DNA of 64,000 bases. Source: Variovorax davisae (GTDB lineage Bacteria; Pseudomonadota; Gammaproteobacteria; Burkholderiales; Burkholderiaceae_C). Below the pieces are notes generated by a model, which did not search any database, was not told the DNA's origin, and saw only the letters and a list, made by a program, of their open reading frames with translations. The stretch spans positions 181,480 through 245,479 of the forward strand of contig NZ_JASZYS010000012.1 in the NCBI RefSeq assembly GCF_030316845.1, given 5' to 3'. Made by a program: the position numbers and the translations under genes. Of this stretch, positions 51,372 to 59,327 are shown in pieces. Each line of letters opens with the position of its first letter. The first letter of the stretch is position 1.

Positions 51372-51803
51372 ATGGCTTATGACGTGCAACAGTTGCTCGA
51401 CATGTCGCAGCAGCAACTCGACGATCTGTTCCGCGCCAGCCCGCCCGGCGAGATCCCGAACGGCGAGGCCGCCGGCACGGCGATCATCGCGCCCGGCACC
51501 CGCTACACCGAGTCGATCGCCAAGATCATCAACTTCTTCGGCTGGCAGGGGAAGGTGTTCGATGCCGAGAACGGCGTGCTCAAGAACAAGGTCAGCGTGC
51601 TCGGCGTGAAGGCCATCGTCGCCAAGGTCTACCAGGGCGACAGCTGGCTCGACAACAAGCCGTGCATCGTGCTCGACTACGCCGAGACCTCGTTTGTGGC
51701 CCAGTGGATCCGCGACGAGATCCGGCTCATCTCCCCCAACTTCTACCTCGGAAAAGTCTATTGGGGCAAGGAGCGGCTGATCGACTTCTGCCTCAAGTTC
51801 TGA
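51372..51803 (+). CDS. Conserved small protein of the oxidoreductase cluster, unknown function
   Basis: A 143-residue protein starting MAYDVQQLLDMSQQQLDDLF, preceded by a GGAGGAG-type site at about 51356-51363. It has no signal peptide or membrane helix. Conserved-looking stretches are RASPPGEIPNGEAAGTAIIA, FFGWQGKVFDAENGVLKNKV, CIVLDYAETSFVAQWIRDEI and FYLGKVYWGKERLIDFCLKF. The alternating hydrophobic pattern in the last two suggests a beta-rich, perhaps lipid-binding, fold. I recognise the GEIPxGEAxGTAI and FYLGxVYW pattern as occurring next to GMC enzymes elsewhere, but I know no function. Confidence 0.75.
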   Translation: MAYDVQQLLDMSQQQLDDLFRASPPGEIPNGEAAGTAIIAPGTRYTESIAKIINFFGWQGKVFDAENGVLKNKVSVLGVKAIVAKVYQGDSWLDNKPCIVLDYAETSFVAQWIRDEIRLISPNFYLGKVYWGKERLIDFCLKF

Positions 51804-51809
51804 GATGCG

Positions 51810-53138
51810 GTGACGCCCCAATCGCATTTCATGGTGGTCGCGGCCGTCGCGGGCGGCCGCGAGTCCGCCCTGCGCAAGCTGCTGGACACCATGAACCTGA
51901 CGCCCGGCATGGCCGACCCGGACAATGCGCTGGTGCCGTTCGGCCGCTTCGAGCGATTGCACTACGCGCGTTTCGCGCTCCTGACCGACACCACGCTCGG
52001 CGACCTCGAGGCCTTCGAGCTGCCGCGGCCACGGGTGCCGCTCTACCTGAGCTTCCTCGGCGAATGCGACGGGCCGGCCAACGACCAGCTGGCCGAGTTC
52101 GCGCAGCTCGCGGGCGATGGCCTGCGCAGCGTCTTCGCGCACTGCGAGGGCTTCGACGTCGACGGCAACCTGTTCGCATGGCTCAAGGCGCGCTCGCTGC
52201 CGGTGGCCGCGGGCTATGTCAACCGCATCGGCCGCACCGTGCGGCAGGTGCGCGAAGACGGTGCGCTGCAACGCGCGCTGGCCTCGCAGGTGCCGCGCGA
52301 CATCGCCGCCGAAGCCGAGGATCCGCAGGCGCTGCGCCAGCGCCTGCTGGCCTTCGTGCAGGCCGAGCAGCTCGAGGGGCGGCTGCTGCTGACCTCGCCC
52401 GAACGCACGCCCACCGGCTGGTGGCTGCGCAATCTGCTGCATGCGATCGCACCGCTCGCAGCCCTGCTCGTGCTCGTGCTGCTGGTGTGCCGACTGCCGC
52501 TGCTGCTGCCCTTGCTGGTGCTGCTGGCGGCCTGGCTGGTCTGGCAGCTGCGCCGCCGCGAGAAGAGCGACCCCGAGTTCTGTCCACGCCCGGACCGCGC
52601 CGCGGTGCAGGAGATGCAGCGCCTCGAAGACCACGACCTCACCAACAGCTTCACCGCCCTCGGCCCGGTCAAGCCGGGGCTGTTCCGGCGCTGGCTCACG
52701 CAGCTGATCCTCTACGCCATCGACTATGCCTGCCGCCATGTCTTCGGCCGCGGCCATCTGGCGCGGGTGCAGACCATCCATTTCGCGCGCTGGGTGTTCC
52801 TCGACGGCAAGACCCGGGTGCTGTTCGCGAGCAACTACGACGGCAGCCACGAAAGCTACATGGACGACTTCATCAACAAGGCGGCCTGGGGCCTGAATCT
52901 GGTCTTCAGCAACGGCTTCGGCTGGCCGCGCACCGACTGGCTGCTGAAGGGCGGGGCGCGGCACGAACTGCGCTTCAAGTACTACCAGCGCCGCCACCAG
53001 CTGCCGACCCAGGTCTGGTACAAGGCCTACCCCGGCCTGACCCTGACCGACCTGGAGCGCAACCGGCGCATCCGCGAGGGCTTCGAGATGCACCAGGTGA
53101 CCGACGACCAGGCGCTGGCCTGGCTGAGGCTGCTATGA
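51810..53138 (+). CDS. Membrane-anchored protein linked to DyP peroxidase, unknown function
   Basis: A 442-residue protein from GTG 51810, 7 bases after the previous stop; ATG 51831 is the alternative. Residues about 1-130 (FGRFERLHYARFALLTDTTL, VPLYLSFLGECDGPANDQLA) look like a ferredoxin-like barrel, the fold type of DyP peroxidases. Residues about 207-250 hold a long hydrophobic stretch of one or two helices (NLLHAIAPLAALLVLVLLVC, LLLPLLVLLAAWLVWQLRR). The C-terminal 180 residues are soluble (TIHFARWVFLDGKTRVLFAS, NYDGSHESYMDDFINKAAWG, GFGWPRTDWLLKGG). No haem motif or known catalytic site is visible. The stop overlaps the DyP start (ATGA), so the products probably act together at the membrane. 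Confidence 0.75.
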   Translation: MTPQSHFMVVAAVAGGRESALRKLLDTMNLTPGMADPDNALVPFGRFERLHYARFALLTDTTLGDLEAFELPRPRVPLYLSFLGECDGPANDQLAEFAQLAGDGLRSVFAHCEGFDVDGNLFAWLKARSLPVAAGYVNRIGRTVRQVREDGALQRALASQVPRDIAAEAEDPQALRQRLLAFVQAEQLEGRLLLTSPERTPTGWWLRNLLHAIAPLAALLVLVLLVCRLPLLLPLLVLLAAWLVWQLRRREKSDPEFCPRPDRAAVQEMQRLEDHDLTNSFTALGPVKPGLFRRWLTQLILYAIDYACRHVFGRGHLARVQTIHFARWVFLDGKTRVLFASNYDGSHESYMDDFINKAAWGLNLVFSNGFGWPRTDWLLKGGARHELRFKYYQRRHQLPTQVWYKAYPGLTLTDLERNRRIREGFEMHQVTDDQALAWLRLL

Positions 53139-54631
53139 GTGCCCCGGCGGTCGAGTACGACGACATCCAGGGCCTGGTGCGCTTCGGCTACAAGCGCCTG
53201 ACCCAGGCCTGCTTCCTGTTGTTGCGCGTGACCGATGCGCAGGCTGCGCGCGACTGGCTCGCACGCGCGCCGGTCAGCAGCGCGACAACGCAGCAACCGC
53301 CGCCCACGACCGCCCTCCAGGTGGCCTTCACTTGCGCCGGGCTGCAGGCCTTGGGCGTGCGGCAGGACGTCGTCGAGGGCTTCTCGCACGAATTCATCGT
53401 CGGCATGGCGAGCGACGCCAGCCGGGCACGACGGCTCGGCGACCTCGGCGCCAACGATCCGGCCGGCTGGCAATGGGGCGGCTCGCCCGAACAGCTGCCG
53501 CACGTGCTGCTGATGCTCTATGCCGCGCCGGGCGGCCTCGAGGACTGGCAGCGCGACGTGCTGGCGCAGTGCGAGCAGGGCTTCGAGCAGCTCGGCTACC
53601 TCGACACCGCCGACATGGACGGGGTCGAGCCCTTCGGCTTCGCGGACGGCATCTCGGAGCCATCGATCGACTGGCTGCGCGAACGCGCGGCGCGCGACGA
53701 GGAGGTCGACCGCTACAGCAACCTGTCGTGCCTCGGCGAGTACCTCCTGGGCTATCCGAACGAGTACGGCGCCTACACCGACCGGCCGCTGCTCGATCCC
53801 GACCGGGACCCCGATGCGCTGCTGCCGCGCGCCGAAGACGCGCCCGACAAGGTCGACCTGGGCCGCAACGGCAGCTACCTCGTGCTGCGCCAGCTGCAGC
53901 AGGACGTCGCCGGCTTCTGGCGCTTCATGGATGCGCAGGTCGCAGGCGACCCGGCGCTGCGCAAGCAGTTGGCCGAGGAAATGGTCGGCCGGACGATGGA
54001 AGGCGAGCCATTGGTCGGACGCACCGGTGAACGCATCCCGGGCGAGGACGACCCGCGCAACAGTTTCACCTACGGCAGCGACGGCGAGGGCCTGCGCTGC
54101 CCGATCGGCGCCCATGTCCGGCGCAGCAACCCGCGCAACGCCGACCTGCCGCCGGGCAGCCCGGGTTTGCTCTCGTGGGCCCGGCGGACGCTGGGTTTCG
54201 ATGCCACGGCCCTGGCGGCCGACAAGGTCTCCTCGACCCGCTTCCACCGGCTGCTGCGGCGAGGCCGCGAATACGGCAGCGCGGTCTCGATCGAGCAGGC
54301 CCTGTCGTCGGCGCCGGCGAACCCGGGCGACGCCACCGGCCTGCACTTCATCTGCCTGGGCGCCAACATCGCACGCCAGTTCGAGTTCGTGCAGTCGGCC
54401 TGGCTCGCCGGCCTGCGCTTCGATGGCCTGCCCGGCGACAGCGACCCGCTGACGGGCCACCACCTGCCGCGCGACGACGGCACACCGACCGACGGTTTCG
54501 CGATCCCGCTCGACGCCGGGCCCGACCGCCGCGTGGACGGCCTGCCGCAGTTCGTGACGGTGCGCGGCGGCGCCTACTTCTTCCTGCCCGGCCTGCGGGC
54601 CTTGCGCTACTTGTCGAGGGTGCAGCCATGA
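53135..54631 (+). CDS. DyP-type haem peroxidase
   Basis: A 498-residue haem-b peroxidase of the dye-decolourising family. The GxxDG motif is FGFADGISEP with catalytic Asp171. The proximal haem ligand is His327 in RCPIGAHVRRSNPR and the distal Arg is Arg369 in SSTRFHRLLRRGREYG. The C-terminal stretch LHFICLGANIARQFEFVQSA is typical. The length is close to the larger class of DyPs, which act on big phenolic or hydrophobic substrates. There is no Tat signal, so it is probably cytoplasmic or held by its membrane partner. It overlaps both neighbouring genes by ATGA. Confidence 0.94.
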   Translation: MSAPAVEYDDIQGLVRFGYKRLTQACFLLLRVTDAQAARDWLARAPVSSATTQQPPPTTALQVAFTCAGLQALGVRQDVVEGFSHEFIVGMASDASRARRLGDLGANDPAGWQWGGSPEQLPHVLLMLYAAPGGLEDWQRDVLAQCEQGFEQLGYLDTADMDGVEPFGFADGISEPSIDWLRERAARDEEVDRYSNLSCLGEYLLGYPNEYGAYTDRPLLDPDRDPDALLPRAEDAPDKVDLGRNGSYLVLRQLQQDVAGFWRFMDAQVAGDPALRKQLAEEMVGRTMEGEPLVGRTGERIPGEDDPRNSFTYGSDGEGLRCPIGAHVRRSNPRNADLPPGSPGLLSWARRTLGFDATALAADKVSSTRFHRLLRRGREYGSAVSIEQALSSAPANPGDATGLHFICLGANIARQFEFVQSAWLAGLRFDGLPGDSDPLTGHHLPRDDGTPTDGFAIPLDAGPDRRVDGLPQFVTVRGGAYFFLPGLRALRYLSRVQP

Positions 54632-55854
54632 ACTCGAATGCCAGCCGCCCGACGCCGCGGGCCAACACCGGCTCGGCCTGGCGCAACTTCGTCAGCGATT
54701 CGGGGATGGCGCTGATCCGGCTCGAGCGCCGCTTCGATCCGCTGCTGCGGCCGGCCTTCGACGCCTTCCTGCGCGATCCGCTGGCGCGCTTCACGACCGC
54801 GCTGATCAATCGGCAGCGCGGCGACGAAGGCCTGGCGCTCGCCGAGGAACGGCTGCTCCCCGACGAGGAGAGCTTCACCGACTCGATCGTCAAGAGCTTC
54901 ACGCGCCAGATGACCGACCTCTGGAAGCCCGGCGGGTTCGAGCGCGGCGGCAACACCAAGACGCAAGGGCTCGTGCGCGGCGAGTTCCGGGTGCACGACG
55001 ACATCCCCGCCCACATGAAGCGCGGCATCTATGCCGAGCCGCGCACCTTCCGCTGCTGGGTGCGCTTCTCGGGGCCCGGCCCCTACATCACGCCGGACAT
55101 CGACGATGTCGGCTTCATGAGCATCAGCATCAAGCTCCTGGGCGTGCCGGGGCCGAAGCTGATGGAGGAAGAGCAGCACACGCTGGACATGTTCGCCGTC
55201 TCGACCCCGACCTTCGTCACGCCCGACGCCAAGTGCAACGCGGCGCTGCAGCGCGAGAGCGTGAAGAACGCGCAGATCTTTTATTTCGTGAACCTGCGCG
55301 AGCCGCATCTGCTCGACCTCGTCATGCAGTCGCTCTTCATCAAGACCCAGAGCAGCCCGTTCGAGGCGCCGTACTTCAGCTGCGTGCCCTACCTGATGGG
55401 GGAGGGCCAGGCGATGCAGTACTCGGTCTGGCCGAAGACGAAGCAGCGCACGCCGATCCCGCGGCTGCCGCTGCGCCCGCCCGACGACTACCTGCGCCAG
55501 GCGATGGTGTCGGCGCTGGCCAACGACGATGTCGAGCTCGACTTCCGGGTCCAGATGCAGACCGACCCGCACCTCATGCCGATCGAGAACGCCGGCGTGC
55601 TGTGGCCCGAGAAGCTGTCGCCGCGCGTCAGCGTGGCGACGCTGCGGCTGCCGCGCCAGCGCTTCGATTCGCCAGCGCAGATGGAATTTGCGAAGCGGCT
55701 CTCTTACAACCCGTGGCACACGATCGCGGAGCACCGGCCGCTCGGCAACCAGAGCCGGGCGCGCAGGCGGATGTACTGGGAACTGGCCAAGCTGAGGCAC
55801 ACGATGAACGCGGTGCCGCACTACGAGCCGACCGGGGACGAGGTGTTCGAGTAG
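54628..55854 (+). CDS. Catalase-fold (y4iL-like) protein lacking the usual distal histidine
   Basis: A 408-residue protein of the catalase superfamily's short branch. The haem-site region RTFRCWVRFSGPGPYITPDI, then DDVGFMSISIKLLGVPGPKL corresponds to the VRFS...GxAIK region of catalases. The C-terminus KRLSYNPWHTIAEHRPLGNQ, SRARRRMYWELAKLR matches the NPW...HRPLG pattern of this branch. At the place of the catalytic HAK motif it reads GGNTKTQGLVRGEF, with Asn109 instead of His. Family relatives include allene oxide synthase-like enzymes acting on lipid hydroperoxides, so it may be a peroxide isomerase or haem-binding protein rather than a catalase. It ends the six-gene cluster. Confidence 0.85.
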   Translation: MNSNASRPTPRANTGSAWRNFVSDSGMALIRLERRFDPLLRPAFDAFLRDPLARFTTALINRQRGDEGLALAEERLLPDEESFTDSIVKSFTRQMTDLWKPGGFERGGNTKTQGLVRGEFRVHDDIPAHMKRGIYAEPRTFRCWVRFSGPGPYITPDIDDVGFMSISIKLLGVPGPKLMEEEQHTLDMFAVSTPTFVTPDAKCNAALQRESVKNAQIFYFVNLREPHLLDLVMQSLFIKTQSSPFEAPYFSCVPYLMGEGQAMQYSVWPKTKQRTPIPRLPLRPPDDYLRQAMVSALANDDVELDFRVQMQTDPHLMPIENAGVLWPEKLSPRVSVATLRLPRQRFDSPAQMEFAKRLSYNPWHTIAEHRPLGNQSRARRRMYWELAKLRHTMNAVPHYEPTGDEVFE

Positions 55855-55870
55855 CGCCAGTGGGCATCGA

Positions 55871-56169
55871 ATGATCGTCCGCACCTTCGGTCCCGCCTGG
55901 AACGCTCGAGACCGACCTCTATTTGGCCGCCTACGACCAGCGCTGGGTGCCCGGGCCGAACTTCGGGGCCGGTCATGGCCGACTCCATGGGCGCGCTCGG
56001 CGTGCCTGCGATCGTGCGTCCCTGGGCCGTGAAGGCGGTGCGGCGCACCGTGCGGGCCCAGCTCGAGGCGCAGGACACCGGCCTGCGCCCGATCGAACAG
56101 ACCCTGGCGCGCTACCACCAGCGGATGGTGCAGCAGTACTGGCCTGAGCGCGACGCGACGCCGGCCTGA
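55871..56169 (+). pseudogene. Decayed glutathione S-transferase gene (FAXC-like type)
   Basis: Three frames together read like pieces of one GST. The start MIVRTFGPAWN (55871) resembles the GST opening MIxLxTFGPA. A middle part in a second frame reads ETDLYLAAYDQRWVPGPNF. A third frame from about 55975 gives LGVPAIVRPWAVKAVRRTVR, AQLEAQDTG and a tail RYHQRMVQQYWPERD ending at TGA 56169. Most of the thioredoxin-like domain and the centre of the helical domain are missing. I infer an old GST gene with at least two deletions and frameshifts. The call rests on remembered family patterns, not an alignment. Confidence 0.5.
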
Positions 56170-56171
56170 GT

Positions 56172-56858
56172 TCATGGAAAGCCGATCCCGGCCTGGCCGC
56201 TTATCCACGGCGCGTACTTCGCCATCACGCGCTCGAAGAGCGGCGCTTCGAGCCTGGCCCGCAGCCAGGCCTGCAGCGCAGGCCACGGCTGCCGGTCGAA
56301 CCACGCCGCATCGACCTGCGCGAACTGCCGCACGAAGGGTGCGATCGCCATGTCGGCCAGCGCGACCCGCTCGCCGTGCAGGCAGCGCGTGGCCTGCAGG
56401 CGAGCCTCCAGCCGCGCGAGGAAGAGGCCGCCTTGCGTCCGATGCGCTTCGGCGTTCGCGCCCGGCTGCCGCTCGGGGTACTTGTAGCCGTCCAGGTCGT
56501 GCTTGAAATCGCCGTCGCAGTCGGCGATCAGTGCGAGCATGTCTTTCAGCGTGCCGCGCGAGGGTCGCAACCAGCCGGCGGGATCGCTGCGCCCCAGCGC
56601 CCACTGCATGATGTCCAGGCTCTGTTCGATCACGCGGCCATCGGTGTCGACCAGCACCGGCACGGTGCCCTTCGGCGAGGCGGCCAGCAACGCGGCCGGC
56701 TTGTCGCGCAGCACGACCTCGCGCAGTTCGCAGCGCTGGCCGCTGACCGCGATCGCCATCCGTGCCCGCATCGCATAGGGGCAGCGGCGGAACGAATAAA
56801 GGACCGGCAGCGCCGCCGCCGGCCTCAGATCAGCCGTCGGATCGCCTTCTTGCGCCAT
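56172..56858 (-). CDS. Glutathione S-transferase family protein
   Basis: A 228-residue GST from ATG 56858 (MAQEGDPTADLRPAAALPVL), overlapping the MATE pump 3' end by 34 bases. The thioredoxin-like part is VLYSFRRCPYAMRARMAIAV (a CPYA site with Cys) and KGTVPVLVDTDGRVIEQSLD. The helical part includes HGERVALADMAIAPFVRQFA. The CPxA motif and Cys suggest omega/YfcF-like GSTs with glutathionyl-reductase-type chemistry. It is the last gene of the MarR-linked operon and abuts the GST pseudogene, which lies on the other strand. Confidence 0.9.
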   Translation of the reverse strand: MAQEGDPTADLRPAAALPVLYSFRRCPYAMRARMAIAVSGQRCELREVVLRDKPAALLAASPKGTVPVLVDTDGRVIEQSLDIMQWALGRSDPAGWLRPSRGTLKDMLALIADCDGDFKHDLDGYKYPERQPGANAEAHRTQGGLFLARLEARLQATRCLHGERVALADMAIAPFVRQFAQVDAAWFDRQPWPALQAWLRARLEAPLFERVMAKYAPWISGQAGIGFP

Positions 56859-58252
56859 ACGAAGCGGTAGTAGCAGGCCTGCAGGGTCAGCATCGCGCTG
56901 AACGCCACCGGGTACGCGACCCAGATGCCGTTGAGCCCGAAGCGCCGGCCCAGCCACCAGGCCACCGGCACCTCGATCAGCGCGATGCAGAAGACCGAGA
57001 TCGCCGTCGGCACCAGCACCGAGCCGCTGGCCCGCATGATCCCCGACAGCGCCGATCCCATGCCGAAGATCACGGTGCTCCACAGCATGATGTGCAACAG
57101 CGTCTGCGCCACCTCGATCACCGGTTCGCTGGTGATGAAGAAGCCCATCAGCGGCCGCGAGAACAGGTAGCCCAGCAGCACCAGCGAGCCGGTCAGCACC
57201 AGGTTCATGAGCAGCGCGGTGCGGGTGATGGCACCGAGGCGCTGCGCCTGGCCGGCGCCGATCGCCTGGGCGCCGAGGATCGACGCCGTGATGGCGATCG
57301 AGATCGCCGGGAACTGCACGTAGGCCACCACCTGGTTGACGGCGCCGTAGGCCGCCGTGGCGTTCGAGCCGTAGGCGTTGACGAAGGACAGCAGCGCGAT
57401 CTCGGCCAGCGACACGACGATCATCTGCACGCCGGTCGGCACGCCCACCTTGAGCACCGCCTTCAGCAACGGTGGACGAATGCGGAGATGCCGCATGAAA
57501 TCGGCATCGGGCGCCAGCACGCTCTTCTTGCGCCGCAGGTGGAAGCCCAGCCAGGTCGTCGCCACCACGAAGGACACGACCGTGGCGCAGGCCCCGCTGG
57601 CCACGCCGAGCTGCGGCAGCCCGAACCAGCCCCGGATCAGCGCCGGCGTGATGAGCAGGCCGAGCGCGGTCGAGATCATCAAGGTGTAGAGCGGCGTGAC
57701 GGTGTCGCCGACGCCGCGCAGCATGGCGGTCGACAGCAGGAACACGAACAGCCCCGGCATCGCGATCAGGATGATGCGGGCGTAGCGCGTGGCGTCGGGG
57801 AGGATGTCGGGCGGCGTGCCGAGCAGCTTCAGCATCGGCTCGGTGAAGACGCCGCCGAAGAAGGCGACGCCAAGGCCGAACAGGATGCCCACCGTGAGCG
57901 TGGTGCCGGCCACCGCGCGCGCCTTGTCGGGCTCGCGGGCGCCCCAGGCCTGGCCGATCAGCACCGAGGCGCCGGCGCCCAGGCCGATGGTGAAGGCGAT
58001 GAAGAAGAACATCACCGGGAAGAAGCCCGACACCGCCGCCAGCGCGCCGACGCCGAGCATCTGGCCCAGGTAGATGTTGTTGATCGTGCCCGACAGCGAC
58101 TGCAGGATGTTGCTGAGCAGCATCGGCGCGAGGAACAGCAGGAACACCTTCCACAGCGGCTTGGAGGCCATCGCCGCCAGCCGCGGATTGACGGGCGGCG
58201 CCTTCTGCAGCGGCGCCGGGTCGGCGAGCACGGCCGGGTCGGGAGCGCTCAT
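56825..58252 (-). CDS. MATE family efflux transporter
   Basis: A 475-residue twelve-helix pump exporting cationic drugs or metabolites by Na+ or H+ antiport. The start at 58252 (MSAPDPAVLADPAPLQKAPP) is followed by PLWKVFLLFLAPMLLSNILQ, SLSGTINNIYLGQMLG. Other MATE stretches are GLGAGASVLIGQAWGAREPD, GVGDTVTPLYTLMISTALGL, GVPTGVQMIVVSLAEIALLS and IGAGQAQRLGAITRTALLMN. The start overlaps the DUF2239 stop (ATGA). It is the effector most likely controlled by the MarR-type regulator in the same operon. Confidence 0.95.
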   Translation of the reverse strand: MSAPDPAVLADPAPLQKAPPVNPRLAAMASKPLWKVFLLFLAPMLLSNILQSLSGTINNIYLGQMLGVGALAAVSGFFPVMFFFIAFTIGLGAGASVLIGQAWGAREPDKARAVAGTTLTVGILFGLGVAFFGGVFTEPMLKLLGTPPDILPDATRYARIILIAMPGLFVFLLSTAMLRGVGDTVTPLYTLMISTALGLLITPALIRGWFGLPQLGVASGACATVVSFVVATTWLGFHLRRKKSVLAPDADFMRHLRIRPPLLKAVLKVGVPTGVQMIVVSLAEIALLSFVNAYGSNATAAYGAVNQVVAYVQFPAISIAITASILGAQAIGAGQAQRLGAITRTALLMNLVLTGSLVLLGYLFSRPLMGFFITSEPVIEVAQTLLHIMLWSTVIFGMGSALSGIMRASGSVLVPTAISVFCIALIEVPVAWWLGRRFGLNGIWVAYPVAFSAMLTLQACYYRFVWRKKAIRRLI

Positions 58253-58821
58253 GCTTCGCTCCAGGCCGAGGCGGAGAGTCGCCGAAGCTGTTCGACCACG
58301 TCGCCGGGCCAGGGACCGATCAGCTCGCCGAAGCGGGCCTGATCGCCGGCGAACAGGGCGCGGGCAGCTTCCTCGAAGCCGGGCAGGGCGCCGGCGATCG
58401 CGGTCATGAAGCGGTAGGTGGCTTCGCGCGATGCACGCACGGCATCGCGTTCGGCATTGACGCGGCTTGCGTCCTGGACCAGACGCCGCAGCGCCACGGA
58501 CGCGCCGCCGGGTTGGCGGTTGAGCCAGTCCCAGTGGCGCGGAAGCAGCGTCACCTCGCGCGCCACCACGCCCAGCTTGGGGCGGCCCACGCCGCGCGGG
58601 GTTTCTGCACGAGCGGGAGCGCTGGCCGCGGGCGTCATCGCGCCGGCCCGGTGGTGGACGTCGAAGTCGAGCAAGTCGCCGGTCTGTTCGTCGAACACGA
58701 GAAAGGGCCTGTCGTCCGTGCGCTCGCGCAACTGCGCGAGTACGTCGGGCGTGCGCCCTTGGGCGATGCGTTTCAGGTCGGCGAACACGATCAGGTTGAC
58801 GGGGGCGGCGTCGGATGACAT
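58249..58821 (-). CDS. DUF2239 family protein
   Basis: A 190-residue protein starting MSSDAAPVNLIVFADLKRIA. The family hallmark is GRPKLGVVAREVTLLPRHWD, WLNRQPGGASVALRRLVQDA. The N-terminal half (FADLKRIAQGRTPDVLAQLR, PFLVFDEQTGDLLDFDV) and a helical C-terminus (YRFMTAIAGALPGFEEAARA) are also typical. No function is known to me. The VALRRLV region looks like a ribbon-helix-helix-like element, so DNA binding is possible. It overlaps the MarR-type gene by 31 bases and the MATE gene by ATGA. Confidence 0.9.
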   Translation of the reverse strand: MSSDAAPVNLIVFADLKRIAQGRTPDVLAQLRERTDDRPFLVFDEQTGDLLDFDVHHRAGAMTPAASAPARAETPRGVGRPKLGVVAREVTLLPRHWDWLNRQPGGASVALRRLVQDASRVNAERDAVRASREATYRFMTAIAGALPGFEEAARALFAGDQARFGELIGPWPGDVVEQLRRLSASAWSEA

Positions 58822-59327
58822 GCGAGATCTCTTTGTTCTTCTGGGTCAGGGCGATGCGAAGTGCGTAATCTACCCGTTGGGGCGCTTCCGGCGTCGGGTG
58901 CGCCACCGGTGCATAGCGTCAGCATCGCGGCGTGGATTGCTGGCAGGCGGTCCGGGTCCAGCGCTTGCACGGCTTTTTCGCAGATGGCCTCGACGGTCGC
59001 GATGGCTTCCTGCACCAGCCTGCGGCCGCCAGTCCGGATGGCAGCATGCCGCCGGGTCTCCTCGCCGGGCACGGCGACACGTTCCGCCAGGCCCGTTTTC
59101 TCCAGCACGACCATCTTCCGCGTCAGGGCAGACAGCGACAGCCCCAGAAGGCGTGCCAGGTCGGACATCGGCATGCGGCCATGGTCCGCGCACCAGAGCC
59201 CGTGGAGCAGCGTGAAGTCGCCGAAATCCAAGCCATGGAACGCGCCGAGATCTTCCGCGAGGCGCAGGTTCAGGCTGGCGTGGGCGCGGCCGATGCCGAG
59301 GCAGAAGCCGAGTGCGTCGACCGTCAT
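58791..59327 (-). CDS. MarR family transcriptional regulator
   Basis: A 178-residue regulator from ATG 59327 (MTVDALGFCLGIGRAHASLN). The winged helix-turn-helix is at residues about 45-110: FTLLHGLWCADHGRMPMSDL, ARLLGLSLSALTRKMVVLEK, TGLAERVAVPGEETRRHAAI. The last 30 residues (GRLRTSHRPDPEEQRDLACH) look unstructured and overlap the next gene. It overlaps the GIY-YIG stop by ATGA. It is encoded in the operon with a MATE pump and a GST, so it is probably an autorepressor sensing a toxic compound. Two matching boxes around the operon promoter are candidate binding sites. Confidence 0.92.
   Translation of the reverse strand: MTVDALGFCLGIGRAHASLNLRLAEDLGAFHGLDFGDFTLLHGLWCADHGRMPMSDLARLLGLSLSALTRKMVVLEKTGLAERVAVPGEETRRHAAIRTGGRRLVQEAIATVEAICEKAVQALDPDRLPAIHAAMLTLCTGGAPDAGSAPTGRLRTSHRPDPEEQRDLACHPTPPPST

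Noticed and set aside
54988..54990. His in VHDDIP of the catalase-fold protein as the missing catalytic His
   Set aside because: It lies about eleven residues after the motif position, in a surface-type stretch; by-eye alignment favours Asn109, though only a model would settle it.
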